This document shows, in pieces, positions 8,822-16,942 of a stretch of DNA of 64,000 nucleotides; the stretch's first letter is position 1; the number at the start of each line of letters is the position of its first letter. Made by a program: the position numbers and the translations under genes. Location of the stretch: NCBI GenBank assembly GCA_049115575.1, contig JAGDZU010000004.1, positions 590,912 through 654,911 of the forward strand, written 5' to 3'. The stretch is from JAHEKB01 sp049115575. GTDB taxonomy: Bacteria; Bacteroidota; Bacteroidia; NS11-12g; UBA9320. The notes below the pieces were generated by a model, which worked only from the letters and a program-made list of their open reading frames with translations, did no database searches and was not told the origin of the DNA.

Positions 8822-10183
8822 ATGCTTATGCGAACAACTCTTTTAACCATATTCATATGTGTATGTGCAATCTTAAATGCTCAGATTCCAAATTCTGGCT
8901 TTGAGGATTGGTCTGCAGTCTCCATTCCCCAATTGGAGGATTGGAATTCATTAGGTAATGTGGAACTTACCACAGATGCAACAGATGGAACTAAAGCTAT
9001 AAAATTAGTTAACGACAGTGCTCTTGGAACCTTCGGCGGTATTACCAACACTGATTTAAATGACGAATTTACCGGTGGTCAACCATATACAGACATCCCT
9101 TTAACCATGTCTTTCTCGTGCAAATACGATCTTGCCCCAGGAGATATAGGTAAGATCTACGCCGTATTTAAAGCACAAGGTGTTGCATTAGGTGTTGTTG
9201 ATTTTACTATCAATGGCAATAGCGCAGATACATTTGTGCGCTTTAATTATGCCGTACAATGGACTACCCAGATTAACCCGGATACTCTTATAGTAGTGAT
9301 GGCTTCCACAGACATTGAAAACCCAAATGTGAATGGAAATGGATATGTAATTATTGACGACATCACTTTTAGAAATTTTGGCACAGAAAAAGACTCTGTA
9401 GACAACAATAGTTTTGAAAATTGGGGATCGATTGACATAGAACACCCGAATTCATGGTTTACTACAGACTTGTTCTTGAAAGAAGAATTCAATTTACCAA
9501 TAGTTTTAAATTCCGTTACAAAAGCTACTAACCCACACAGTGGCAATGGAGCTATTAAACTGAGAAACGTGGATGTTGATGGTGACCTCATACCAGGAAT
9601 TGCAGTTACAGGTGACGGGTTGAGCAGCTTAACAACACCAAGTTTTGCAGTGAATCAACGCTGGAAACATATTCATGGCTTATACTGGTTTGATCAAGAC
9701 AGCACGGATGTTGCAAATGTGACTGCTACATTCTTCCTAAATGGGGCTTTAATAGGTGCTGCCCAAGTCGACTTTACTGAAGATCATTTGGATGACTACA
9801 AATACTTCTCTGGTGAAATTCAATATTTTTCCGCTGGGATACCAGATAGTGCTTCTATAATAATTGCAACTGGAAATATTGAGAACCCAGTAGGAACCAA
9901 CACAACATTATGGGTAGATGATCTGTCCTTTACCAATCACACTTTAACTATTGAAGAAATTGAACGCTCGGAATTAAAGGTATTTCCAAATCCTTGTTTA
10001 GATGTGTTAAACATTTCCAGCCATAATGCTCAAGAATCTATACTATACACACTTGATGGAAGAGAAGTAATAAGGACTACAGATAGTCTCCTGAACCTTC
10101 GTGAAATTGAATCTGGAACCTATTATCTTCAGGTATGGGGTAAAGATTCATTGTTGTCTAACCAAAAAATCATCAAGCTATGA
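8822..10183 (+). CDS. T9SS-sorted secreted protein with two tandem jelly-roll-like modules, inserted in paa operon
   Basis: The 453-residue protein has a signal peptide (MLMRTTLLTIFICVCAILNA). Two repeats follow, each opening with a GFEDW- or SFENW-type motif and closing with a DD-I/L-x-F motif (IDDITF near residue 180, VDDLSF near 370). A C-terminal T9SS type A sorting domain starts near LKVFPNPC. The module layout suggests carbohydrate-binding-like beta sandwiches, but no ligand can be named. It starts 15 bp after paaA and overlaps the next gene by 4 bp (ATGA), so it is part of the paa transcript. An alternative ATG at 8828 is possible. Confidence 0.85.
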   Translation: MLMRTTLLTIFICVCAILNAQIPNSGFEDWSAVSIPQLEDWNSLGNVELTTDATDGTKAIKLVNDSALGTFGGITNTDLNDEFTGGQPYTDIPLTMSFSCKYDLAPGDIGKIYAVFKAQGVALGVVDFTINGNSADTFVRFNYAVQWTTQINPDTLIVVMASTDIENPNVNGNGYVIIDDITFRNFGTEKDSVDNNSFENWGSIDIEHPNSWFTTDLFLKEEFNLPIVLNSVTKATNPHSGNGAIKLRNVDVDGDLIPGIAVTGDGLSSLTTPSFAVNQRWKHIHGLYWFDQDSTDVANVTATFFLNGALIGAAQVDFTEDHLDDYKYFSGEIQYFSAGIPDSASIIIATGNIENPVGTNTTLWVDDLSFTNHTLTIEEIERSELKVFPNPCLDVLNISSHNAQESILYTLDGREVIRTTDSLLNLREIESGTYYLQVWGKDSLLSNQKIIKL

Positions 10184-11559
10184 AAAGGTTCAAATTAATA
10201 ATACCAGCCCTCCTATTTTCACTTGGTCTTTATTCTCAGAATATTCCAAATGGGGATTTTGAAGACTGGACCAGATATAATCACTATGCTCTTCAAGACT
10301 ACTGGAGCAGCAGCATTATTAATGTAAGCAGGACCACTGATCATATGGAAGGTGCCTATGCATTACGCCTAGACAACACCGTATCAGAAGATGGTCTCAC
10401 TAAGCGACGCTGCTATGTTCAGAACAGAATAACATCTATTGGTCAAGATGGATTTGAGTTTTATGATGATGTTTTGTCTCTAGCATTTAGTGCCAAATAT
10501 GAATTGGCAATAGGTGATACGGCCAGAATCTATGTTCGATTTAGAGAAAATGGCGCTACAAAAGGTTTTGTTGACTTTTATATGTGGGGAAGCAGCGGGG
10601 ATGAATTTAATAATCACAAAGTCCCTATTTTCTGGTATGGTTCAAGAACACCAGACATAGTTGAAATCTATATATATTCTAACATACATAACAATGTTGA
10701 TGGCAATGGATTTATAATAGTAGATGATCTTCATTTTGAAAACATTGGCAAAAGAGCTGCCGATATTACCAATTTTGGATTTGAAGATTGGGTAAATGAT
10801 GGTATAGATCATCCAGTCTCGTGGAGACCACTTGATTTAATTACTTTAACAAGTTATAACTACTTCTTGGGAGACACAGGAGTGACTTACTCCACAGATG
10901 CTTTCAACGGTGAAAGATCGCTCAAGGTAGGCAATTACTACACCAATGCGAATAGGGTTTCATATGCCTATGTAGGTACGGAAAACGATCATTATTACAC
11001 TCCCGCTTTCAAAGTATATAAAAGGTACAAGCATCTACAGGGTTATTACAAATACGTTACTGATGCAAATGATTCAGGTCGTATACAGTTCAGAACTTTC
11101 TATAATGGAGTGCAAAGGTCTTATAGTAACTTCTATTTAAGGCCAACCAATAACTGGACATTCTTTTCTCAGCCTATTACTTACTACGGCAGTTTTCAAG
11201 ACAGTATTCCAGATAGTGCATGTATAATTGCTTGGTCGGGGGTCGGCACACCTCAAAGTCAGCATTCCTTTTTACTTCTAGACGATTTAGACCTCGTTAT
11301 GGAACCTCATTCTGCATCAATAGATGAGCCTAAGGCCAGTATAGGAGTTTATCCCAATCCATTTGCGGATCGAATTAATTTAGATTTAAAGGAATCCTAT
11401 CAGTTAACCATCAGCTCAACTAAAGGAGAAATTCTCAGAACAATGAACCTTCACGCAGGAACGCATCAACTCAACTTGAGCGACCTAAGTAAGGGTATAT
11501 ACATACTCACATTTAATAATTCAAATAGACAATGGAAAAGCACGATTCTGAAACCATAG
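10180..11559 (+). CDS. T9SS-sorted secreted protein, paralogue of the preceding gene
   Basis: The 459-residue protein has the same plan as its upstream neighbour: signal peptide (MKRFKLIIPALLFSLGLYSQ), IPNGDFEDW opening the first module, VDDLHF closing it, GFEDWVND opening the second, LDDLDL closing it, then a T9SS sorting domain from GVYPNPFADR. The pair looks like a tandem duplication of a gene that itself contains an internal duplication. Its last 28 bp overlap the beginning of paaB in another frame, so translation of paaB may be coupled to it. Function is unknown; surface exposure is inferred from the sorting domain. Confidence 0.85.
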   Translation: MKRFKLIIPALLFSLGLYSQNIPNGDFEDWTRYNHYALQDYWSSSIINVSRTTDHMEGAYALRLDNTVSEDGLTKRRCYVQNRITSIGQDGFEFYDDVLSLAFSAKYELAIGDTARIYVRFRENGATKGFVDFYMWGSSGDEFNNHKVPIFWYGSRTPDIVEIYIYSNIHNNVDGNGFIIVDDLHFENIGKRAADITNFGFEDWVNDGIDHPVSWRPLDLITLTSYNYFLGDTGVTYSTDAFNGERSLKVGNYYTNANRVSYAYVGTENDHYYTPAFKVYKRYKHLQGYYKYVTDANDSGRIQFRTFYNGVQRSYSNFYLRPTNNWTFFSQPITYYGSFQDSIPDSACIIAWSGVGTPQSQHSFLLLDDLDLVMEPHSASIDEPKASIGVYPNPFADRINLDLKESYQLTISSTKGEILRTMNLHAGTHQLNLSDLSKGIYILTFNNSNRQWKSTILKP

Positions 11560-11921
11560 AATCTCTAGATCCTAGGATTACAAGAGCTGCTATTAATTAT
11601 GATGGCATTAGCCCTCTAGAGAATCTAGATCAATTTCAAACCTATGAGGTATTTCATCAACTGAAAAGAGGTGCACAACATGTTCATGTTGGAATAGTTC
11701 ACGCTCCAAACCCAGAAATGGCTCTGTTATATGCCAAAGAACAATATGCAAGAAGAGGTCAGACAACAAATATTTGGGTAGTCCCTTCTGTTTCTGTTTT
11801 TGCCACTTCTTACCACGATTCAGACATATTTGAAACCACACCTGAAAAAATTCACAGAGACCCTGGTACTTATAAGGTTATGGATAGAATACAAGCATTT
11901 AAAGAGAGACAGAAATCATGA
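11532..11921 (+). CDS. paaB: 1,2-phenylacetyl-CoA epoxidase subunit B
   Basis: This is the small structural subunit of the PaaABCDE epoxidase. The core TYEVFHQLKRGAQHVHVGIV and EQYARRGQTTNIWVV (residues about 37-90) is characteristic. At 129 residues it is longer than the 95-residue E. coli protein because of an N-terminal extension of about 35 residues, which Bacteroidota PaaB proteins commonly have. The ATG at 11532 lies inside the preceding T9SS gene (28 bp overlap), and its 3' end overlaps paaC by 4 bp (ATGA). Confidence 0.93.
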   Translation: MEKHDSETIESLDPRITRAAINYDGISPLENLDQFQTYEVFHQLKRGAQHVHVGIVHAPNPEMALLYAKEQYARRGQTTNIWVVPSVSVFATSYHDSDIFETTPEKIHRDPGTYKVMDRIQAFKERQKS

Positions 11922-12670
11922 ATTCAATAGACGCATTAAAAGACCTTTTATACAAAATGGCAGATGATCAATTAATCATTGGCCATAGAAATAGCGAATG
12001 GACAGGAATTGGTCCTATACTGGAAGAAGACATAGCCTTTTCTTCCATGGCTCAAGACAAATTGGGGCAAAGCGAACACCTTTACAATCTATTAAATCAG
12101 TTAGGTGAAGCAGATGCGGATACGGTGGCATTCACTAGAAATGCGCCTCAATTTCACAACTCCAAGTTTGTAGAATTGCCAATAGGTGAATATGATTTTT
12201 CATTGATAAGACACCTCTTATTCGACTATGCAGAATTATTGCGATTTGAGTCGTTAATGAGTTCTAGTTATCAACCTCTAGCACAAGTAGCTAAGAAATT
12301 CTTTGGGGAAATAAAGTATCATTTCATGCATGCTTCCACTTGGGTAAGACAATTGGGAAAAGGCAATGCAGAAAGCAATCAAAGAATGCAAGCGGCACTT
12401 GATATGAGCTGGCCTTATGCACTGGGAATGTTTGAAGAGGGAGCGGCTGAAGATCTGCTTGTTTCTGAAGGTATTTTTGAAGGAGAAAAATCACTTCAGG
12501 CCAAATGGCTGAAAGGCATAAGTCCTATTTTAAAAGAATCTGGTTTGGTCATCCCAGAAAACAGCGAACCTATTTATGGAGGCAGAAAAGGCGAACACAC
12601 AACTCATTTACAACCTCTTTTGGATGAAATGACAGAAGTGTATAGCATAGACCCTTCGGCAGACTGGTAA
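11918..12670 (+). CDS. paaC: 1,2-phenylacetyl-CoA epoxidase subunit C
   Basis: This is the non-catalytic ferritin-like partner of PaaA, 250 residues long as expected. Recognisable segments are IIGHRNSEWTGIGPILEEDI, SSMAQDKLGQSEHLYNLL, a helix with YHFMHASTWVRQLGKGN, and the C-terminal GGRKGEHTTHL. It overlaps paaB by 4 bp and is followed by paaD after 4 bp, so B, C and D form a tightly coupled translational block. Confidence 0.95.
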   Translation: MNSIDALKDLLYKMADDQLIIGHRNSEWTGIGPILEEDIAFSSMAQDKLGQSEHLYNLLNQLGEADADTVAFTRNAPQFHNSKFVELPIGEYDFSLIRHLLFDYAELLRFESLMSSSYQPLAQVAKKFFGEIKYHFMHASTWVRQLGKGNAESNQRMQAALDMSWPYALGMFEEGAAEDLLVSEGIFEGEKSLQAKWLKGISPILKESGLVIPENSEPIYGGRKGEHTTHLQPLLDEMTEVYSIDPSADW

Positions 12671-12674
12671 GATT

Positions 12675-13154
12675 ATGACTGAAGACGATATCAGAAACTT
12701 CCTCAAGGAGGTTAAAGACCCAGAAATTCCAACTATATCTATAGTGGATCTTGGAATAGTTACTGGAATCGATCTCAAAGGCAATGATGTACATGTTACT
12801 TTAACTCCAACTTTTGCCGGTTGTCCTGCTCTCAAGCTCATGGAAACTATGGTAATCGATCGCCTTAATAAGGTGGAGAAATTGGAAAATGTAAGTGTGG
12901 AAACGAGCTTTGAGACCACATGGACGACTGATTTAATTTCTGAAGAAGGAAGAAAAGCTATTCAGCAACATGGCCTAGCCCCTCCTAAACGCAATTGCTC
13001 TTCTATAACTATGGAGATACTAGAAGAAACCAAATGTCCTTATTGTGGAAGTGACAATACAGATTTGAAATCACCTTTTGGTCCTACTTTATGCAGAAGT
13101 CTCCATTATTGCAACAACTGCAGACAAGCCTTTGAGGGGTTCAAGCCCGTTTAA
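12675..13154 (+). CDS. paaD: 1,2-phenylacetyl-CoA epoxidase maturation subunit D
   Basis: The 159-residue protein has an N-terminal MIP18/DUF59 domain (KDPEIPTISIVDLGIV, then PTFAGCPALKLM) and a C-terminal zinc-ribbon with CPYCGSDNT and CNNCRQAFEGFKPV. PaaD is needed for maturation of the iron centre of the epoxidase. It is the last recognisable paa gene here. The reductase subunit PaaE, usually next, is not present: the following gene is MarC. Confidence 0.94.
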   Translation: MTEDDIRNFLKEVKDPEIPTISIVDLGIVTGIDLKGNDVHVTLTPTFAGCPALKLMETMVIDRLNKVEKLENVSVETSFETTWTTDLISEEGRKAIQQHGLAPPKRNCSSITMEILEETKCPYCGSDNTDLKSPFGPTLCRSLHYCNNCRQAFEGFKPV

Positions 13155-13208
13155 ATTTCTTGACTCATATACCGTCGCATTGAGATTTTTCAAGACCTTT
13201 GCCGGCCT

Positions 13209-13787
13209 ATGTTAGATTTTAACCAAATCGCTAGTGCATTTATAGTCCTATTTGCGGTAATAGATGTTATTGGAGCAGTTCCTCTTATCATATCCATCAA
13301 GGAAAAAACAGGGGATATTAAGGCGGGTATTGCAACTATAGTAACTGCATTAATCATGATTTCCTTCTTATTTCTAGGGGAGTCAATTCTTAAGTTTATT
13401 GGTGTGGATGTGAATTCATTTGCTGTTGCCGGATCTATCATAATGGCATTTATTGCATTTGAAATGATATTGGGCATAGAGCTTTTTAAGGAGGATGCGG
13501 CAGACACTGCCACAGCTTCTATTGTTCCTGTTGCTTTCCCATTGCTCGCTGGTGCAGGTTCTTTAACAACTATTCTATCCATCAGGGCTGAATATGAGAC
13601 CCTCAACATTATTGTGGCTATTATTATTAATATGCTGGCAATCTATGTCGTACTAAGGTCTTTAAAGTTTGTGGAACGGATTCTAGGACCTACCGGAATT
13701 CGAGTACTTAAGAAAGTATTTGGCATTATTCTATTGGCAATCTCGGTGAAGCTTTTTAGCGAGAATGCCCTAAGTCTATTTAACTAA
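13209..13787 (+). CDS. MarC-family integral membrane protein
   Basis: The 192-residue protein has six hydrophobic segments and the MarC/UPF0056 signature: an N-terminal FAVIDVIGAVPLIISI, then VPVAFPLLAGAGSLTTIL in the middle. The MarC family's function is not settled; it is no longer thought to mediate antibiotic resistance directly. A partial -7 box (GACCTTTG, ending 7 nt before the ATG) may start a separate transcript 54 bp after paaD. Its last 12 bp overlap the SGNH-like gene on the other strand. Confidence 0.88.
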   Translation: MLDFNQIASAFIVLFAVIDVIGAVPLIISIKEKTGDIKAGIATIVTALIMISFLFLGESILKFIGVDVNSFAVAGSIIMAFIAFEMILGIELFKEDAADTATASIVPVAFPLLAGAGSLTTILSIRAEYETLNIIVAIIINMLAIYVVLRSLKFVERILGPTGIRVLKKVFGIILLAISVKLFSENALSLFN

Positions 13788-14798
13788 TAGGGCTTTAGCA
13801 ACATTATCGGCTATGATCTGTCTGCCAACCTCATCATAATGCTCAGTTGTCCAGTGCTGATCTGTATAATGTCTTCCTGCAACCGCTTCTAAGTTATCTA
13901 CCACAATTAGGTCTCCACCTCTATATCTGTTTACCAACATATTCCTATTTGCTTTCATTTGCCAACTCAATGCAGGTCCACACAAACTGTCTGCATACTC
14001 CACATTTTCCGCAAGCAAATTCAGAACAAGTCTATAACCATTCTCATGACAATGCTGTGCCAACTCATCCAGTTGCAACAATCGCGGATTGTCTTCACCT
14101 ATCTTAAATGCATAGGCCTTGATATAATGGTCTGCAAGGGTCCTCATTTCCATGTTTTCCACCCCTAAGCTGTCTACAAATTTTGGTTGCGCGCACCATG
14201 TCTTTATGGTTGGTGCTGGGAATTCAACAACATCAGATATTAATGTATCATAGGTCCAGTCATGCCACATGTCTTTATCTCTTTCGGCTAAACTAGCATC
14301 ATCATATGCATTTAAGGTCAGCAGTATTCTATTTAGCAATGGCGGTTGATTTTTGAACAGACGAGCTTGTTTTTGCAAAGCTGTTTCTATTGGAGCATGA
14401 ATAGTGGCCTGGTTAAATGTTCGCATATTCAAAGTCACTATAAGCGTATGTATGCTCTTAGACTTAATGCGCTTGATTAAATCCGTATAAATTCCTACAT
14501 GGTATGCTCCTTTATTGAGTGTTGCTACTCTATCATCAACTTGTATATCTATTAACTGGCTAATACTTAATCGTTGAGTGTCTTTGGGATGAATAGAGAA
14601 GTTAGAGCTTTCACCAAGGTAGAGAATATCTGCAGTATCCTCTCTTTCCATGAGTTCCAATAATACATGCGCATCATATTTATGGAGATCATCTTCCCAA
14701 AAGAAACGCTCATATATATAATTAAAGAATAGAGCTAAAGACACAATCGCAAGAACTCGCAATCCCAAATATTTGATATGTTTTAACGTGATTTTCAA
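13776..14798 (-). CDS. Membrane-anchored SGNH-hydrolase-like protein, MBOAT partner
   Basis: The 340-residue protein has one N-terminal membrane helix (about residues 12-30) and a periplasmic SGNH-like domain. ILYLGESSNF near residue 60 resembles block I, and a late DQHWTTEHYDEVG resembles the Asp-x-x-His block. It overlaps the MBOAT gene by 4 bp (ATGA). Such pairs (AlgI with AlgJ/AlgX, DltB with DltD) O-acylate envelope polymers, so the likely job is transfer of acyl groups to a polysaccharide or lipid outside the inner membrane. The acceptor cannot be named from sequence. Confidence 0.7.
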   Translation of the reverse strand: MKITLKHIKYLGLRVLAIVSLALFFNYIYERFFWEDDLHKYDAHVLLELMEREDTADILYLGESSNFSIHPKDTQRLSISQLIDIQVDDRVATLNKGAYHVGIYTDLIKRIKSKSIHTLIVTLNMRTFNQATIHAPIETALQKQARLFKNQPPLLNRILLTLNAYDDASLAERDKDMWHDWTYDTLISDVVEFPAPTIKTWCAQPKFVDSLGVENMEMRTLADHYIKAYAFKIGEDNPRLLQLDELAQHCHENGYRLVLNLLAENVEYADSLCGPALSWQMKANRNMLVNRYRGGDLIVVDNLEAVAGRHYTDQHWTTEHYDEVGRQIIADNVAKALLVK

Positions 14799-16204
14799 AA
14801 TTGGAAATAAATGAAAGGGTGATTAACTGCACCTCCTAAAACTGCTATACAGAACAATAAGATAGCATAAACTATCCACCTGATTGGCGCCTTCTTCCCA
14901 GATACCCAGTGGTCAAATCTTCCGTTGTACAGCAGAGCTTCAAAGAGCACAAAAATGATCGCAGGTATTATTACATAATCACTAAAATAGAGTTGTTCTT
15001 CTCCTTTGTTAGATAACATACTATTCCAGATGTTTTGGACATTATCCATATTACTGGCCCTAAAAAACACCCAAGCAATACTTACAGAAATAAAGGTGAA
15101 AACACCTGAAGCCATTTTGTAAACTTTGCCGCTCATAGAAAACGGTTTAAGCAAACGTTCAATGAGGTAAAGTAGGCCATGAATGCCACCCCAAATCAGA
15201 AAAGTCCATTCGGCACCATGCCAAAATCCACTTATGGCAAAAACTAACATTATGTTTAGTATCCACCTATACCATTTGGTTCGGTTACCACCTAAAGAAA
15301 TGTATAAATAATCTCTAAACCATGTACTTAATGAGATATGCCACCTAGACCAAAATTCAGAAATTGACGTAGATAGATATGGGTTTTTAAAATTGTCTAT
15401 GAGCTTGATTCCTAACAACAAGGCGCTCCCCTGTGCAATAAGTGAATAGCCAGCAAAATCTCCATATATCTGAAGTCCAAAGAGAAAAGTACCAATGAGT
15501 AGTTGAAGTGAGCCGAAAAGCTCAGGATTTTCATAGACAGGGTTTACAGTTTGAGCAAGATTATCTGCAATACAGAGCTTGAGAAAAAAACCGAAAAGAA
15601 TTAAGCGAATTCCATTCTTTATGTTTTCGCTGTTGAATAACTGAGTTCCATTCAACTGGGGTCTCAATCGAGAAAATCTCTCTATAGGCCCCGCAACCAA
15701 TTGAGGAAAGAAGCATACAAAAAGGGCAAATTTACCCAAGTGTTTCTCCGCCTTGACTTTTCTCCAATAAACATCTAAAGTATAGCTCATGGTTTGAAAA
15801 GTGTAAAAAGAAATTCCAACAGGAATCACTAAATATAAAGCATACTGAAGCTCGCCAAGCATAGGGCTTTCCGCTGCCTTTATGCTAAGGTGCATCAACT
15901 CCTTGGGTGGTAAGAACAGTTTGAGATACTTAAACAGAAACAGTAGGCCCAAATTCGTGGATATGCTTAATAAAAGCCAAATCCTTCTGCTCCAAAGTTG
16001 CTTTAACCTTTGTATTTGATTAGATGCAATAAAGTCAACCCCAGTGGATATCAGTATCAAAACTAAATACTCCCATTTCCAATAGGCATAAAAGAAGTAA
16101 CTAGCAATTAGCAATAGCACCCATCTGAATTTTACTGGGAGCAAATAATAAAGCAGCACTACTATTGGTAAAAAAATCAGGTATGTGACTGAATTGAATA
16201 ACAC
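14795..16204 (-). CDS. MBOAT-family O-acyltransferase (AlgI/DltB-like)
   Basis: This polytopic membrane protein has about ten helices and the MBOAT core: FWSRWHISLSTWFRDYLYI near the middle and ISGFWHGAEWTFLIWGGIH with the active-site histidine. It brings acyl groups across the inner membrane for the SGNH partner. I chose the GTG start at 16202-16204 (MLFNSVTYLIFLPIV), because AlgI proteins typically begin MLFNS and because a TTG 21 bp upstream lies inside a TATTTTTG promoter box. The resulting length is 469 residues. Confidence 0.9.
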   Translation of the reverse strand: MLFNSVTYLIFLPIVVLLYYLLPVKFRWVLLLIASYFFYAYWKWEYLVLILISTGVDFIASNQIQRLKQLWSRRIWLLLSISTNLGLLFLFKYLKLFLPPKELMHLSIKAAESPMLGELQYALYLVIPVGISFYTFQTMSYTLDVYWRKVKAEKHLGKFALFVCFFPQLVAGPIERFSRLRPQLNGTQLFNSENIKNGIRLILFGFFLKLCIADNLAQTVNPVYENPELFGSLQLLIGTFLFGLQIYGDFAGYSLIAQGSALLLGIKLIDNFKNPYLSTSISEFWSRWHISLSTWFRDYLYISLGGNRTKWYRWILNIMLVFAISGFWHGAEWTFLIWGGIHGLLYLIERLLKPFSMSGKVYKMASGVFTFISVSIAWVFFRASNMDNVQNIWNSMLSNKGEEQLYFSDYVIIPAIIFVLFEALLYNGRFDHWVSGKKAPIRWIVYAILLFCIAVLGGAVNHPFIYFQF

Positions 16205-16222
16205 AGATTTTATTTTGCAAGA

Positions 16223-16230
16223 CAAAAATA
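16223..16230 (-). promoter_or_regulatory. Bacteroidota -7 promoter box for the MBOAT-SGNH pair (TATTTTTG)
   Basis: On the minus strand this reads TATTTTTG, a full match to TAnnTTTG. It ends 18 nt before the GTG start at 16204. No convincing -33 TTG lies at the standard distance. Confidence 0.5.
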
Positions 16231-16237
16231 ATCGGCT

Positions 16238-16942
16238 TTGTCTCGCTTGCTCTATATACTGCTAATTTTGGTGTTTGTAAAAAGCTCATTTGCCCAAGCA
16301 CCAATCCTAGATAGCATTAAAACCGCTATGACTTACAAGCCTCGTTTGGTATTGGGATTTCACAATCGAAACACATTTGTAAATACAAGAGAAGTAAAGA
16401 TCTACGGCCTTGTAGCGGGTATGGACTACAATGAGAAAATCAAATACTTCATAGCACTTTATGGATTCAGCAATGAAAACAAAGAGTGGGTAATAAACAG
16501 CGACTTATTTCAAGCTGATTCTGTACTTAAGACAACGAGTCTCAGTTATTTTAGTATTGGGGCCGAGTATAGTATAAGACACAAAGGAAAGCTCAATATT
16601 CGAGCCCCGCTTCAAATCGGAATTGGCAGTGTGAACAAGGATTATCACAATAAGGGTTTCTTGATTCTAAGGGACAAAGACAGGGTTGTTCCTATAGAAG
16701 GTGGAATCAATGCCTATTATAAATTGCTCCCTTGGTTCATTCTAAAAGCAGGTGTAGGTTATAGAATTAGTCTAGGAAGTAAAGAATCACTAAGCATGAG
16801 TAGTCCCTATTATAATTTAGGGATAAGTATTGCTGTTTTTCCTTTGTACAGGAGTATAAAGAAAGCGTTTACTGAACCTCAGCCTCTTCATCAAGAAGGT
16901 GCTGGACAGTGGAATGGATATCCTTGGCGGCAATCTTTTTAA
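16238..16942 (+). CDS. Predicted outer-membrane beta-barrel protein, family not recognised
   Basis: The 234-residue protein starts with TTG and has a clear signal peptide (LLYILLILVFVKSSFA, cut before QAP). The rest alternates amphipathic strands with turns (FIALYGFSN, YFSIGAEYSI, APLQIGIGSV, FILKAGVGYRI, YNLGISIAVF), consistent with a small outer-membrane barrel of 8 to 10 strands. The last roughly 24 residues (TEPQPLHQEG onward) follow the final strand and are encoded wholly inside the opposite-strand TlpA-like gene, so they may be a stop-loss extension. The ligand and role are unknown. Confidence 0.65.
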   Translation: MSRLLYILLILVFVKSSFAQAPILDSIKTAMTYKPRLVLGFHNRNTFVNTREVKIYGLVAGMDYNEKIKYFIALYGFSNENKEWVINSDLFQADSVLKTTSLSYFSIGAEYSIRHKGKLNIRAPLQIGIGSVNKDYHNKGFLILRDKDRVVPIEGGINAYYKLLPWFILKAGVGYRISLGSKESLSMSSPYYNLGISIAVFPLYRSIKKAFTEPQPLHQEGAGQWNGYPWRQSF

